64,000 nt of DNA from Thermoflexus hugenholtzii JAD2 (GTDB taxonomy: Bacteria; Chloroflexota; Chloroflexia; Chloroflexales; Roseiflexaceae): the NCBI GenBank assembly GCA_945881915.1, contig CAMCVW010000012.1, positions 1 through 64,000 on the forward strand. The letters run 5' to 3'. The notes under the pieces were generated by a model. It did no database searches, was not told the DNA's origin, and was given only the letters and a program-made list of their open reading frames with translations. Positions 28,982 through 37,179 of this stretch are shown here, piece by piece. How positions within the stretch are numbered: position 1 is the stretch's first letter; every line of letters starts with the position of its first letter. A program made the position numbers and the translations under genes.

Positions 28982-29298
28982 CTATGGGGATGGGTAGCTG
29001 GTAGGGACACTGGTCACCGTTGGCGGGAGTGGGTAGGGGATAGTCGGCGTGGCAGTGTATGCTGCTACCGCTGTAGCGGTAAGCGCTTGTGCGGTCTTTG
29101 TCAACGCAACGATGAGGCGGATAGCAGTTAATGTTTGAGCGAAGTAGGTAGTACTACGTCACGCCAACATTGTCCTGGTTTTGCGGAGTGGGTGCGTGTT
29201 GACGAATTAGTCCGCGTTGGGCTTCGGAATGGTGTATTCGTTGGTAAAGTCGGAGTCAACGTGAGTGTTTCGGTCCGTGTAGAAGTGCTGGTTGACAT
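28982..29298 (-). pseudogene. Remnant of a Thr/Pro-rich surface protein gene
   Basis: Two frames on the minus strand each have a strongly biased composition. One, from ATG at 29298, reads MSTSTSTRTETLTLTPTLPT and continues Thr/Ser-rich to a stop at 29128. The other, open from a stop near 29261 to the TAG at 28982, ends in TATPTIPYPLPPTVTSVPTS after a repeated Ala/Thr/Gln segment. Together they look like the spacer of one exported protein broken by a frame change near 29150-29200. A terminator follows directly. No ribosome binding site is visible, so the 5' part is missing. Tentative. Confidence 0.4.
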
Positions 29299-29333
29299 TT
29301 CTAACCGAAGACTTCCTGATTGGTTGGAGAGTT

Positions 29334-29352
29334 TTCGTCGTTTAACGACGAA
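29334..29352. promoter_or_regulatory. Palindrome upstream of the STAND gene promoter
   Basis: TTCGTCGTT-T-AACGACGAA is a perfect 9-bp inverted repeat with a single central base. It lies about 30 bases before the TATAAT box of the STAND ATPase gene, a position suited to a dimeric regulator. Confidence 0.5.
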
Positions 29353-29379
29353 AGTAAAGCACATCTCCGATTTGGCATA

Positions 29380-29385
29380 TATAAT
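29380..29385 (+). promoter_or_regulatory. Probable -10 box of the STAND ATPase gene
   Basis: A perfect TATAAT inside an AT-rich stretch, 64 bases before the GTG start. No good -35 is seen at 17 bases upstream, which suggests that an activator may be needed. Confidence 0.45.
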
Positions 29386-29448
29386 ATCTATCAACTTATG
29401 TGTATGGCGACACGTATTTCTGCATTGTTCACTGTGGGATGACATATC

Positions 29449-31950
29449 GTGCAAGACAAGCAGAACATACAACTGAATACAGTCACCGTATTTGAGAAAA
29501 AACGCATCAACGAGCTGATGCGGAAGGTACTCACACGGCTCAGAAAAAACAAAATAGGGGTCACGGATATCGTTTCTGCGCTTACCCAGCGCGGGATACA
29601 AATCAGTCGGGCACAATTTGATGATTTGATGACCACACGCCCAGAGCGTGATTCAACGCTTTCTTTGCCTGTATTCCAACAGTTTATCGACATCATATAC
29701 ACATTTGATGCAAAAGTACTGTCTGGGGAAGACCTTTTAGACTTTATCAACGTGATGCGTGTTCCCGTGAGTGCACTGGCGAATTTTCGGTCGTACGTCA
29801 GCCAAACCGAATGGGCAGATGCGTTGACGAGTTATGGGTTGAGTGCAAAAGTTTGGACCGAGTCGATCATTGGCCGTGATGAAGTCGTCGCAAAACTCCT
29901 GCGATACATGGATACCGGATCTTCCGTCGTGTTGATTGGACCGACAGGGGTGGGGAAAACTGCAGTTGCGACTGAGGTTGTTCGGCGTTCCTCGCTGGAA
30001 CTCGGAGAACAGACATTCTATATCGATGGTCGTTTGATTACGTCTTTGACAGCACTCAGCGATCAGTTGTGCGAGGCGTTTCAGCTTTTGATGCAAGACA
30101 ATTTAGTCAGTGCGATTCGGTTGAACCAGTATCTCCACAACCGCAGGGTGCGCGTTGTTATTGATGACTTCCATAATGTACCGAACTTTACGCTGAGAAC
30201 ACTGGTGCGTTACCTCGTGAATGAACTCCCCCAGCTCATTTGCATCATCACAACACCAATGAAGCTTCTGAGTGCCGATTGCGCTCCGATGATGCCGATA
30301 CAGCTTGACGCACTATCGTATGAAAATGATGATTCCGGTGCTGCAATTCTCATTCAGCGTACCGTCGTCGAGTCTGGCGCAGCGATGTTGAGCCTCACCG
30401 ATAATCGCAAGATTCGCACACTGACGCGTGGAAGCCCGCTGGATATTCGGATGGCAACGATTCACTATCTACAGACACAACGACATCACCAGAAGTTCCT
30501 CCTCCGTGATGTGAGTAGCGCTACATTAGAACACATGAATGCTCCTGCGCGCGCATTATTTGATCTGTTGGTGTTTTTGGATATGTACATGCCAATCCAT
30601 GTCCTCAAAGCATTCAGTGAGCAGTTGGTCGGTCAGAGTACCAAAGAACTCACAGTCTCTTTACAGGAATTGCAAGCGGCAGGATTTTTATCTGTGACAC
30701 AAGGAATAGGTGAGTTTGTTCTGCTCCAAAATTCGGTGCGCGATGCACTTGGAGATTATCAACGCCCTGACCGAAGTGCAACGCTCATTCTGCAATTAGG
30801 AAAGGCGATGAGCGAGGGACGTGGTCCGTACAACCTCCTCACCGACGCACAATCAGATCATTTGGATTTACAGTTGGATATTCCAACGATTTTGGCGATT
30901 ATTGATGTCATCCTCAAAAACAATCAAGCAGAGATCGCAGCGAACGTCATTCTGCGCTGGAGCGTCTATTGCATGCGTCATGGGCACCTTGCCAAAGCAA
31001 TTGTGACCGTCGAAAAGTGTATCGAATTGCTGCCCGAAGAGCATGAACAAGTTGGTAGCTTGCACCGGTTTCTTGGGGAGCTATATGGTATACGCGGACT
31101 GATGCCGCAGTCGAGGGTGCACTTTCATGCAGCCATGAGCGTTGCCATGCGCCGTGAAGATGCAACGGCGATTGCAGAATTACGGGTCGTAGTCGTAGGA
31201 GCTACATTTAATCAGATTCAAAGAGGAGGTGACACGCAGTATGTGTTGGCACTGCAACATCTCGACGAGGCAGAAGCTCATTTTGCGCGCATCGATGCAC
31301 CAGATTGGGTTGGCCGTACGCGTATGCAACGGGCAGAGGTGTTGACCTACGGGGGCGAACAGACAGAAGCGCTCAAGGCAATCAACGAAAGCATCGTAGT
31401 GTTCGAGCAGTTAGACTTGTCAGAGTTTCAAGCCGATGCACTCCGTCTGCGCGGTACGATCTCGCTGGCAATTGGTGACTACGTTGCGGCTAGACAAGAC
31501 ATGCAACGTGCGCTTGAGTATTATGAGGAATCAAATCAAATCATCGAACGGCTCAAATGCAACTTGAGACTATCAATGTTGCTCTTTGTTCTCGATGATG
31601 CCCCCGCGGCGCTGGTGCAACTCGAACGTGGGATGCAGTTGATGACGTTTGTTGGCGGGTATCGATATATGTTCTCTGCATTTGATATATTTGGGGGAAT
31701 CCTACAGAGGTACGGTGATGCGAACAGCGCAGCGACGTTGCGCAAGCGCACCGATGTATTCCGTGACGAGTTACAAATGTACCGGAGTCCTGTACTCGAC
31801 CAAATAATCGATGCCTACTTTATCCGCATCCCTCCGCCCGCGCCAATAGCTGACGGAGCAGATGTGTTCTCGGATGCGCACACAATGCAGGAAGTCACCG
31901 CACAGGTCTTGCGGTCCACAGACCAGTTGCGCGGGAACCGAGGGGTATAG
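29449..31950 (+). CDS. STAND-type ATPase with C-terminal TPR repeats
   Basis: An 833-residue protein. The first 130 residues are predicted helical and may include a helix-turn-helix (VTDIVSALTQRGIQISRAQF). An AAA/NB-ARC-like ATPase follows: Walker A GPTGVGKTA at 164-172, Walker B VVIDDFHN at about 236-243, and a winged-helix-like region to about 480. The C-terminal third has TPR-like repeats (KAIVTVEKCIELLPEEHEQ, EALKAINESIVVFEQLDL, ARQDMQRALEYYEESNQ). Such proteins act as signal switches, often transcription regulators or defence sensors. No catalytic effector domain is seen. Start is GTG with GGGAT upstream. It lies opposite to, and between, parts of the nucleoside transporter locus. Confidence 0.75.
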   Translation: MQDKQNIQLNTVTVFEKKRINELMRKVLTRLRKNKIGVTDIVSALTQRGIQISRAQFDDLMTTRPERDSTLSLPVFQQFIDIIYTFDAKVLSGEDLLDFINVMRVPVSALANFRSYVSQTEWADALTSYGLSAKVWTESIIGRDEVVAKLLRYMDTGSSVVLIGPTGVGKTAVATEVVRRSSLELGEQTFYIDGRLITSLTALSDQLCEAFQLLMQDNLVSAIRLNQYLHNRRVRVVIDDFHNVPNFTLRTLVRYLVNELPQLICIITTPMKLLSADCAPMMPIQLDALSYENDDSGAAILIQRTVVESGAAMLSLTDNRKIRTLTRGSPLDIRMATIHYLQTQRHHQKFLLRDVSSATLEHMNAPARALFDLLVFLDMYMPIHVLKAFSEQLVGQSTKELTVSLQELQAAGFLSVTQGIGEFVLLQNSVRDALGDYQRPDRSATLILQLGKAMSEGRGPYNLLTDAQSDHLDLQLDIPTILAIIDVILKNNQAEIAANVILRWSVYCMRHGHLAKAIVTVEKCIELLPEEHEQVGSLHRFLGELYGIRGLMPQSRVHFHAAMSVAMRREDATAIAELRVVVVGATFNQIQRGGDTQYVLALQHLDEAEAHFARIDAPDWVGRTRMQRAEVLTYGGEQTEALKAINESIVVFEQLDLSEFQADALRLRGTISLAIGDYVAARQDMQRALEYYEESNQIIERLKCNLRLSMLLFVLDDAPAALVQLERGMQLMTFVGGYRYMFSAFDIFGGILQRYGDANSAATLRKRTDVFRDELQMYRSPVLDQIIDAYFIRIPPPAPIADGADVFSDAHTMQEVTAQVLRSTDQLRGNRGV

Positions 31951-31954
31951 AAAA

Positions 31955-31988
31955 CCCGCGTGTGCTCTCAAAAAGAGCCACACGCGGG
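31955..31988 (-). terminator. Terminator between the STAND gene and the BMP lipoprotein gene
   Basis: A 10-bp GC-rich stem (CCCGCGTGTG with CACACGCGGG) extended by four pairs after a one-base bulge. TTTT follows on the minus strand, so it mainly ends the BMP transcript; it also follows the plus-strand STAND gene directly. Confidence 0.8.
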
Positions 31989-31999
31989 AGTGGTACAGA

Positions 32000-33016
32000 C
32001 TAGTTCAGTGTGACGCCGGTCGTCACTGAGCCATCTGACAAGCCCTTGAGGATTTCTTCCATTTTGGCCTTGACTTCAGCAGGGATCGAACCGTCGGCCT
32101 TGTTGAACGAAGCCAAACCGATGCCGCCGTTTGATGCGTCATAGACCGAAACGCCCGCGGTGAACTTACCATCGACAACGTCTTTGATGGTCAAGAACAC
32201 AGCCTGGTCGACACGCTTCATGGCGCTCGAGATGATCTTGTCTGCGCCTGGTGCAGCACCATTCTGGAAGGTCGTGACAAATTCGTCCTGGTCGACGCCA
32301 ATGACGAATGCGCCTGCCTCTGCAGCAGCTGCGATACCACCGGAACCGGTTTGGCCACCGGCACCGAAGATGACGTCTGCACCCTCAGCCATGAAGCTCT
32401 TGGCAGCTTCGGAACCACGTGCACGGTCAGTGAAGGAATCGATATAGACCGTCTTGACGGCGATATCGGCCTTGATCGACTTTGCACCGGCCTCGTAGCC
32501 TTTGAGGAACTTCTGGACTGGTGGGATTTCCATACCACCGACTGCAGCAATCGTGCCGCTGGCGCTCATGGAAGCTGCCAACGCACCGGCCATGTAGCCA
32601 GCCTGGTCTTCGGCGAAGACCAAACCACGCACGTTGGCGATGGTTGGATCATACGCGAAGTCGACGATGGCAAACTTGGTGTCGGGGTACTTGGCTGATG
32701 CTTCTTTGATCGCATCGCCCATCATAAAGCCGACTGCAACAATGACTTCGCACTTCTGGTCGACCAGTGCTTGAATGTTTTTGCCGTAGTCTGTCTGTGC
32801 CTGGGTTTCGATGTACTTGGTGCCAATGCCCAAGTCTTTCTCGGCCTTCTTCAAGCCATCGAAGGCATACTGATTGAAGGTACCGTCGTTGATTTTACCA
32901 ACATCGGTGACCAATCCTGCCTTACAGGCTGCTGCGGTGGGAGCACCACCACATGCTGGCAAAATCATGGCTGCAATGACCATGACGACCAGCGTGTACA
33001 CTGTGGATTTGCGCAT
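32000..33016 (-). CDS. BMP-family nucleoside-binding lipoprotein
   Basis: A 338-residue basic membrane protein (PnrA/Med family). The signal peptide ends in a lipobox LPAC near residue 22. The mature part shows GLVTDVGKINDGTFNQYAF, VAVGFMMGDAI and GGMEIPPVQKFLKGYEAGA, all standard for the family, which captures purine nucleosides for an ABC importer. The ATG at 33016 has GGAGAA upstream. Its partner permeases and ATPase lie at 24987-28866, separated by a gene on the other strand. A TATACT box lies about 65 bases upstream. Confidence 0.93.
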   Translation of the reverse strand: MRKSTVYTLVVMVIAAMILPACGGAPTAAACKAGLVTDVGKINDGTFNQYAFDGLKKAEKDLGIGTKYIETQAQTDYGKNIQALVDQKCEVIVAVGFMMGDAIKEASAKYPDTKFAIVDFAYDPTIANVRGLVFAEDQAGYMAGALAASMSASGTIAAVGGMEIPPVQKFLKGYEAGAKSIKADIAVKTVYIDSFTDRARGSEAAKSFMAEGADVIFGAGGQTGSGGIAAAAEAGAFVIGVDQDEFVTTFQNGAAPGADKIISSAMKRVDQAVFLTIKDVVDGKFTAGVSVYDASNGGIGLASFNKADGSIPAEVKAKMEEILKGLSDGSVTTGVTLN

Positions 33017-33080
33017 GTTATTCTCCGTGCGACTAAAGAAATCTGTAATCCAGGTGCGAATGCACTTGAATCTCACACAA

Positions 33081-33089
33081 AGTATACCA
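33081..33089 (-). promoter_or_regulatory. Extended -10 promoter element of the BMP gene
   Basis: On the minus strand TGGTATACT combines the TG extension with a TATACT -10 box, 65 bases before the ATG. The -35 region is a poor match, which is common for extended -10 promoters. Confidence 0.45.
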
Positions 33090-33167
33090 CTGTGTGTGCC
33101 GTCTCACATTGCATTTTGATGGTATTGTATTGAGCATATAGAAGATATTTTACGATAGCGAGTAGTA

Positions 33168-34289
33168 ATGGCGACACACGTAGAACCGTTGACCCCACCG
33201 AATCTCGAGCAGCTCTGCGAAGGAATTTGCACCGTCCATTGGACTCGGAATGATACGGCGCAGTATGTCATAAACGCCACCCCAAAAGGTCCCTCACAGC
33301 AGTTTTTTTCACTCCTGCAAGCGCGGGCCAGAACAGCAGGGTACACCATTTGGATGCGTGCAGATACACGTAATCCCGCTTCTGTCGAAGTCGTATTTGT
33401 TGCTGGTGTACCGCCCGACGCGGCGACGCGTTGGCTGCTCGCATCCGTTCTGTTATTCGCAACAATTCTTTCTTGTTTAGCCTGTGGGGCGCTCTATCGC
33501 GGGGTAGACGTGTTCGCTCACCCGACGCATATCCTCGAGGGGTGGCCGTTTGCAGCGACGTTGTTGGGAATTCTGGCCACGCACGAAATGGGGCATTACA
33601 TCGTCGGTCGCTGGCGCGGAGCACCGGTCAGCTTGCCGTACTTTATTCCGCTGCCGCCGCCACTGAGCTTCACCGGGACGCTCGGTGCCGTCATTGTGCA
33701 GCGTGAGCCGATGCGTGACCGGCGTATGCTATTGGATGTCGGTCTTGCTGGACCATTTGCGGGGCTACTGGTTGCGGTACCGCTACTCATATATGGCTTG
33801 GTCAATTCCCCCGTCGGGCCAGTGCCGACTTCGGGCTATATACAGGAGGGGAATTCTGCGTTTTACCTCCTCTCCAAGTTTTTGGTTTTCGGCAAAATGC
33901 TGCCATACAACGGCATGGATGTCCAGTTAAATGACGTCGCGTTTGCGGCGTGGATTGGACTGTTAGTCACGATGTTTAATCTACTGCCCATAGGCCAACT
34001 TGACGGCGGTCATGCAGCATATGCAGTATTTGGCGCAAAATCGATATATCTGGCGTATGGTGCTATTGCGTTTTGTCTTTTGTTAGGGATTTTCGTAGAC
34101 AATACGTGGCTGGTGTGGGGCATGATTGCTACCCTGTCTAACCCGCGGCATCCAGCACCGTTCGACGATGTCACCACCATCGGATGGCGTCGTACCGTGT
34201 TGGCGATTCTGGCGTTGCTCGTATTGCTTTTTTTACTCACACCTGCACCAATGCAACCCGTGCCCGCAATTCCCGGTATCAGCGGGTGA
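33168..34289 (+). CDS. M50-family intramembrane zinc metalloprotease
   Basis: A 373-residue membrane protein. An N-terminal soluble part of about 90 residues is followed by at least six hydrophobic segments. The zinc site is complete: HEMGH at residues 139-143 and the third ligand in NLLPIGQLDGGH near residue 280. The layout, with GTLGAVIVQREPMRDRRMLLDVGLAGPFAG between, resembles the plant EGY-like branch of site-2 proteases. It probably cleaves a membrane-bound substrate within the bilayer. The 3' end overlaps the convergent PHP gene by 11 bases. Confidence 0.9.
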   Translation: MATHVEPLTPPNLEQLCEGICTVHWTRNDTAQYVINATPKGPSQQFFSLLQARARTAGYTIWMRADTRNPASVEVVFVAGVPPDAATRWLLASVLLFATILSCLACGALYRGVDVFAHPTHILEGWPFAATLLGILATHEMGHYIVGRWRGAPVSLPYFIPLPPPLSFTGTLGAVIVQREPMRDRRMLLDVGLAGPFAGLLVAVPLLIYGLVNSPVGPVPTSGYIQEGNSAFYLLSKFLVFGKMLPYNGMDVQLNDVAFAAWIGLLVTMFNLLPIGQLDGGHAAYAVFGAKSIYLAYGAIAFCLLLGIFVDNTWLVWGMIATLSNPRHPAPFDDVTTIGWRRTVLAILALLVLLFLLTPAPMQPVPAIPGISG

Positions 34290-35316
34290 TATAGATGGGG
34301 TTCGTCATGACCCACGGAGTGAGCGATTTGGTTGACTCCATACGATAGACTCCGCTTGTATTCACCGTTGTCAAGAGCGAAGTTTTCCCACTCAGGGCTT
34401 CTTTGCCATTATGCACGAGCCGCACCGGAGCGTCACTGCCAACGTTCACCTTGAGCGTGATGGGGCCGTCGCGAAGCGATGCAATGTCCCCTGCATACCA
34501 GCGCTCTGCACCTCGGAATGCAAAAAACTCCAAGTTGGCACATTCACCTTCGAGTCTGTTCACCATGTAGCTGCGCCCCTGCGCCAATGCGCCGTAGACC
34601 ATCCGCATCGCAGCATGAAAGCCCCCGGGGAGTTTCTCTGGGAGCCACAGATAGTTCGTCAACGTTTTGAATGACCACTCATACGAAAACACTTGCAGCC
34701 TGCCGAACGGAGACGGACGCAGAAATGCATGCGCATCGAGTCCCCAGATGCCGAATGTACGTTTGCCAGCAATATTCAGCGCATCCCACCATTCGAGTGT
34801 GGCCTTGGAAGGTCCACTCAGGCCACGATGCGGGAACGCATACAGAAATTCCTTGTTGTTTGGGGTCAAATGCTCCCCCCAATCACTCATGAAGTTCCAG
34901 AGTTCGATGCCCATGCTCCGCCCTGCGAGGTTGGTCGGGCTATTGATGTTCCAATCATCCCAACGGAATAATCCTTTGAATTCGTTGTATAACTGTTCAT
35001 CAGGGTGCGCGATGATGCCAAACCCACCCGCATCGTACGTCGCGTCAATGAATTGTTGTGGGGCGAGTGTGTTCGAAATGACGCGATCGACATTGAGCCC
35101 TAAAAAATGATTGTGAAACGGCGTTATTTCTTGATCGACGAGGGTCAATACATCGTGGTTATAGCCCTGTTCGATTCTCCCGTCGAGGGTGTCATGGTCG
35201 GTGATAATCATCCATTCGATGCCTGCCTGCCGTGCTGCCCGCGCGATGTGCGAAATGCTGCCGCTGCCATCTGAATGTTGTGAATGGATGTGAATTGCTC
35301 CTGGGCTGACATGCAT
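34279..35316 (-). CDS. PHP-domain metal-dependent phosphoesterase
   Basis: A 345-residue protein. The N-terminal PHP domain has the metal-binding signature HIHSQHSDGSGS (residues 8-19), ITDHDTL near 38 and GIIAHPDEQ near 100, with a later HAF motif (GLDAHAF). Residues about 250-345 form an extra beta-rich domain. PHP proteins hydrolyse phosphoesters such as nucleotides or histidinol phosphate; this long version is often annotated as PHP phosphoesterase without known substrate. AGGATG precedes the ATG. It follows the ICMT-like gene by 8 bases. Confidence 0.85.
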   Translation of the reverse strand: MHVSPGAIHIHSQHSDGSGSISHIARAARQAGIEWMIITDHDTLDGRIEQGYNHDVLTLVDQEITPFHNHFLGLNVDRVISNTLAPQQFIDATYDAGGFGIIAHPDEQLYNEFKGLFRWDDWNINSPTNLAGRSMGIELWNFMSDWGEHLTPNNKEFLYAFPHRGLSGPSKATLEWWDALNIAGKRTFGIWGLDAHAFLRPSPFGRLQVFSYEWSFKTLTNYLWLPEKLPGGFHAAMRMVYGALAQGRSYMVNRLEGECANLEFFAFRGAERWYAGDIASLRDGPITLKVNVGSDAPVRLVHNGKEALSGKTSLLTTVNTSGVYRMESTKSLTPWVMTNPIYITR

Positions 35317-35324
35317 AAATCATC

Positions 35325-35795
35325 CTAAAAAATATAGGGAATGAACTTCTTTGTGGATTGTGCATAGGCTGCATAGGCGGGGAATCGTGCATGCAGAAAG
35401 CGCTCTTCGACACGACTCTTGAACGTAAACCAACCGCACAATACCAGCGTCACAATACCGGCAACCCAACTCCCACTCAACAATACATACCCAAAACACC
35501 CGCTCAATACTGACGTGTAGATGGGATGGCGTACAATAGCATACACACCAGTGGTGACGAGTTGCCCGTCGTCCAGCGGTTTGGGGAACGCAGTGAGGTT
35601 TTTGCCCAAATGCACAAACCCGCGCCAGCCAAACGCCAGGGATACGACACACAGCAGCGCGCCAACTATCATCGTCAATCCGCTCGTAGTAAAATGACCG
35701 ACAGCGAGTTGCCCGACTGCCACAATGATTGTCAGCAGGATGAACTGTCCGACCACCCAGAATCCTCCACGCGATGATTGCTTGATATCCACCAT
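35325..35795 (-). CDS. ICMT/PEMT-like membrane methyltransferase
   Basis: A 156-residue protein with four hydrophobic segments. The SAM-binding motif of the isoprenylcysteine carboxyl methyltransferase family is visible as GVYAIVRHPIYTS (residues about 83-95), and the later EERFL plus F-P-A-Y-A-A-Y matches the family C terminus. In bacteria the substrate is generally unknown (lipids or small isoprenoids). It is first of a two-gene unit with the PHP gene. Confidence 0.85.
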   Translation of the reverse strand: MVDIKQSSRGGFWVVGQFILLTIIVAVGQLAVGHFTTSGLTMIVGALLCVVSLAFGWRGFVHLGKNLTAFPKPLDDGQLVTTGVYAIVRHPIYTSVLSGCFGYVLLSGSWVAGIVTLVLCGWFTFKSRVEERFLHARFPAYAAYAQSTKKFIPYIF

Positions 35796-35831
35796 ATAAC
35801 TCTTTCACTAGGGTAGTAGGACCATCATACC

Positions 35832-36770
35832 ATGGAACCTTTTTTTCCTCAGATACCCCATCCGATGCATTGGTATGACGAAAACAGCTATGGCCGCATG
35901 CGCATGGCGGGCGCCGATGCCCTCGCCCTGCTCCATAGGCTCAGTACCAATCACATGACACAATTGACCGCACAATCCGGCTGTCAAACCGTGGTGACAA
36001 CCCCGATCGGGCGATCGATTGACATATTGCACGTTGTGAATAACGATCCGGATGTCTGGGTTATCACCAGTGACGGGCAAGGGCCAACGGTATACAGTCA
36101 CCTCAAAAAGAATATCTTCTTTAACGACAAAGTCACGCTCGCCCCTGCTGGCCAGAGCCATCGTCAATATGCCCTCTATGGGGACGGGACGACGGCATGG
36201 CTGTCGGCACAGACAGCTACTGATTGCATGCGCGTACCGATGTGGGGTCTGATGCGCTGGCATGATACCCTGCTCATGCGCGTGGCGGCGCTCGGCGGTG
36301 ATGGATGGCGTATTCTCGAACCGAACGATGCAGTTGCCGGCAAACTGATGAGTGATTCGTTCCCGCAGTTGGATAAAGCGACGCTATCATTGTGGCAGCT
36401 CGAAGCAGGAGTTCCCGCATACGGGAGTGAAATCAGCACCGACTTCATCCCCCTCGAGACCGGCCTCGAATCTGCCATCCACTCAGCCAAAGGGTGCTAT
36501 GTCGGTCAAGAAATCATTGCGCGTATGGAAAGTCGCGGCCGCCGCGCCAAGACACTCGAGCGCATTACCCTCGAACAGAACGTTCCTGCACCGGCTCCCC
36601 TCACTGCAGTTGATGGTCGCGAGGTCGGTCTCGTTACCCGTGTGGCACACAGTGCAGCAATGGGATGGATTGGGTACGCCTACATTAGCTCCAAAATCGA
36701 CAGCACCGAAGCACTGAGCTGTGCAGGTGTGTCGGTACAGCGTATGCTCAAGGCAGTAACGCAACACTAA
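35832..36770 (+). CDS. ygfZ: YgfZ/GcvT-like folate-binding protein
   Basis: A 312-residue member of the COG0354 family, which helps maintain iron-sulfur enzymes using folate. The diagnostic motif KGCYVGQE is at residues 220-227 with Cys222. The N-terminal part matches the GcvT fold. No strong ribosome binding site is visible before the ATG at 35832. A zinc-ribbon gene follows after ten bases. Confidence 0.9.
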   Translation: MEPFFPQIPHPMHWYDENSYGRMRMAGADALALLHRLSTNHMTQLTAQSGCQTVVTTPIGRSIDILHVVNNDPDVWVITSDGQGPTVYSHLKKNIFFNDKVTLAPAGQSHRQYALYGDGTTAWLSAQTATDCMRVPMWGLMRWHDTLLMRVAALGGDGWRILEPNDAVAGKLMSDSFPQLDKATLSLWQLEAGVPAYGSEISTDFIPLETGLESAIHSAKGCYVGQEIIARMESRGRRAKTLERITLEQNVPAPAPLTAVDGREVGLVTRVAHSAAMGWIGYAYISSKIDSTEALSCAGVSVQRMLKAVTQH

Positions 36771-36780
36771 AGAGGGAACT

Positions 36781-37176
36781 ATGAGTCAGACAGTCGAACG
36801 CATCTGCCCAAATTGTCGCGCCAGCCAAGCACTCGAGGCTACCTTTTGCAACGCCTGCGGGGCTCCTATCGAACGTGTCTTGGCACCGACACTCAATCGG
36901 CTACTCCCCGCCGCGTTGCGACAACAGCTCGCCCACCCCGTGGTACGGAGTGTCGCCATGGGTGCCCTCGTGATGGTTGCACAGGTGCTCATCAGGGTCG
37001 TCCAACAAAACTTGGCGCAGTCTGCCTCACATGCGTTGACGAAAAAAACGTCTTCGACGAGCACTCCGGGTTCACAGACCACCGTGACTGCCCGCCGTAC
37101 GTTCTGGCAAAAGACGAACCGCAACGGCACTATTCGATCCGAAGAGCAGGTCAGCTGGCAGCGCACTGAAAAATAG
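36781..37176 (+). CDS. Zinc-ribbon protein with one membrane segment
   Basis: A 131-residue protein. Residues 9-26 hold a zinc ribbon, C-P-N-C then C-N-A-C. A hydrophobic stretch at about residues 57-75 (SVAMGALVMVAQVLIRVV) is a likely membrane helix, followed by a Ser/Thr-rich linker and a basic tail. The family is not recognised beyond the zinc ribbon. It follows the YgfZ-like gene closely and faces the ribokinase gene, with only three bases between stops. Confidence 0.75.
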   Translation: MSQTVERICPNCRASQALEATFCNACGAPIERVLAPTLNRLLPAALRQQLAHPVVRSVAMGALVMVAQVLIRVVQQNLAQSASHALTKKTSSTSTPGSQTTVTARRTFWQKTNRNGTIRSEEQVSWQRTEK

Positions 37177-37179
37177 CAT

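Noticed and set aside
29128-29616. Long minus-strand frame overlapping the STAND gene start
   Set aside because: Its first part is antisense to the STAND gene and lacks a ribosome binding site; only the Thr-rich 3' part is considered as part of a decayed gene.
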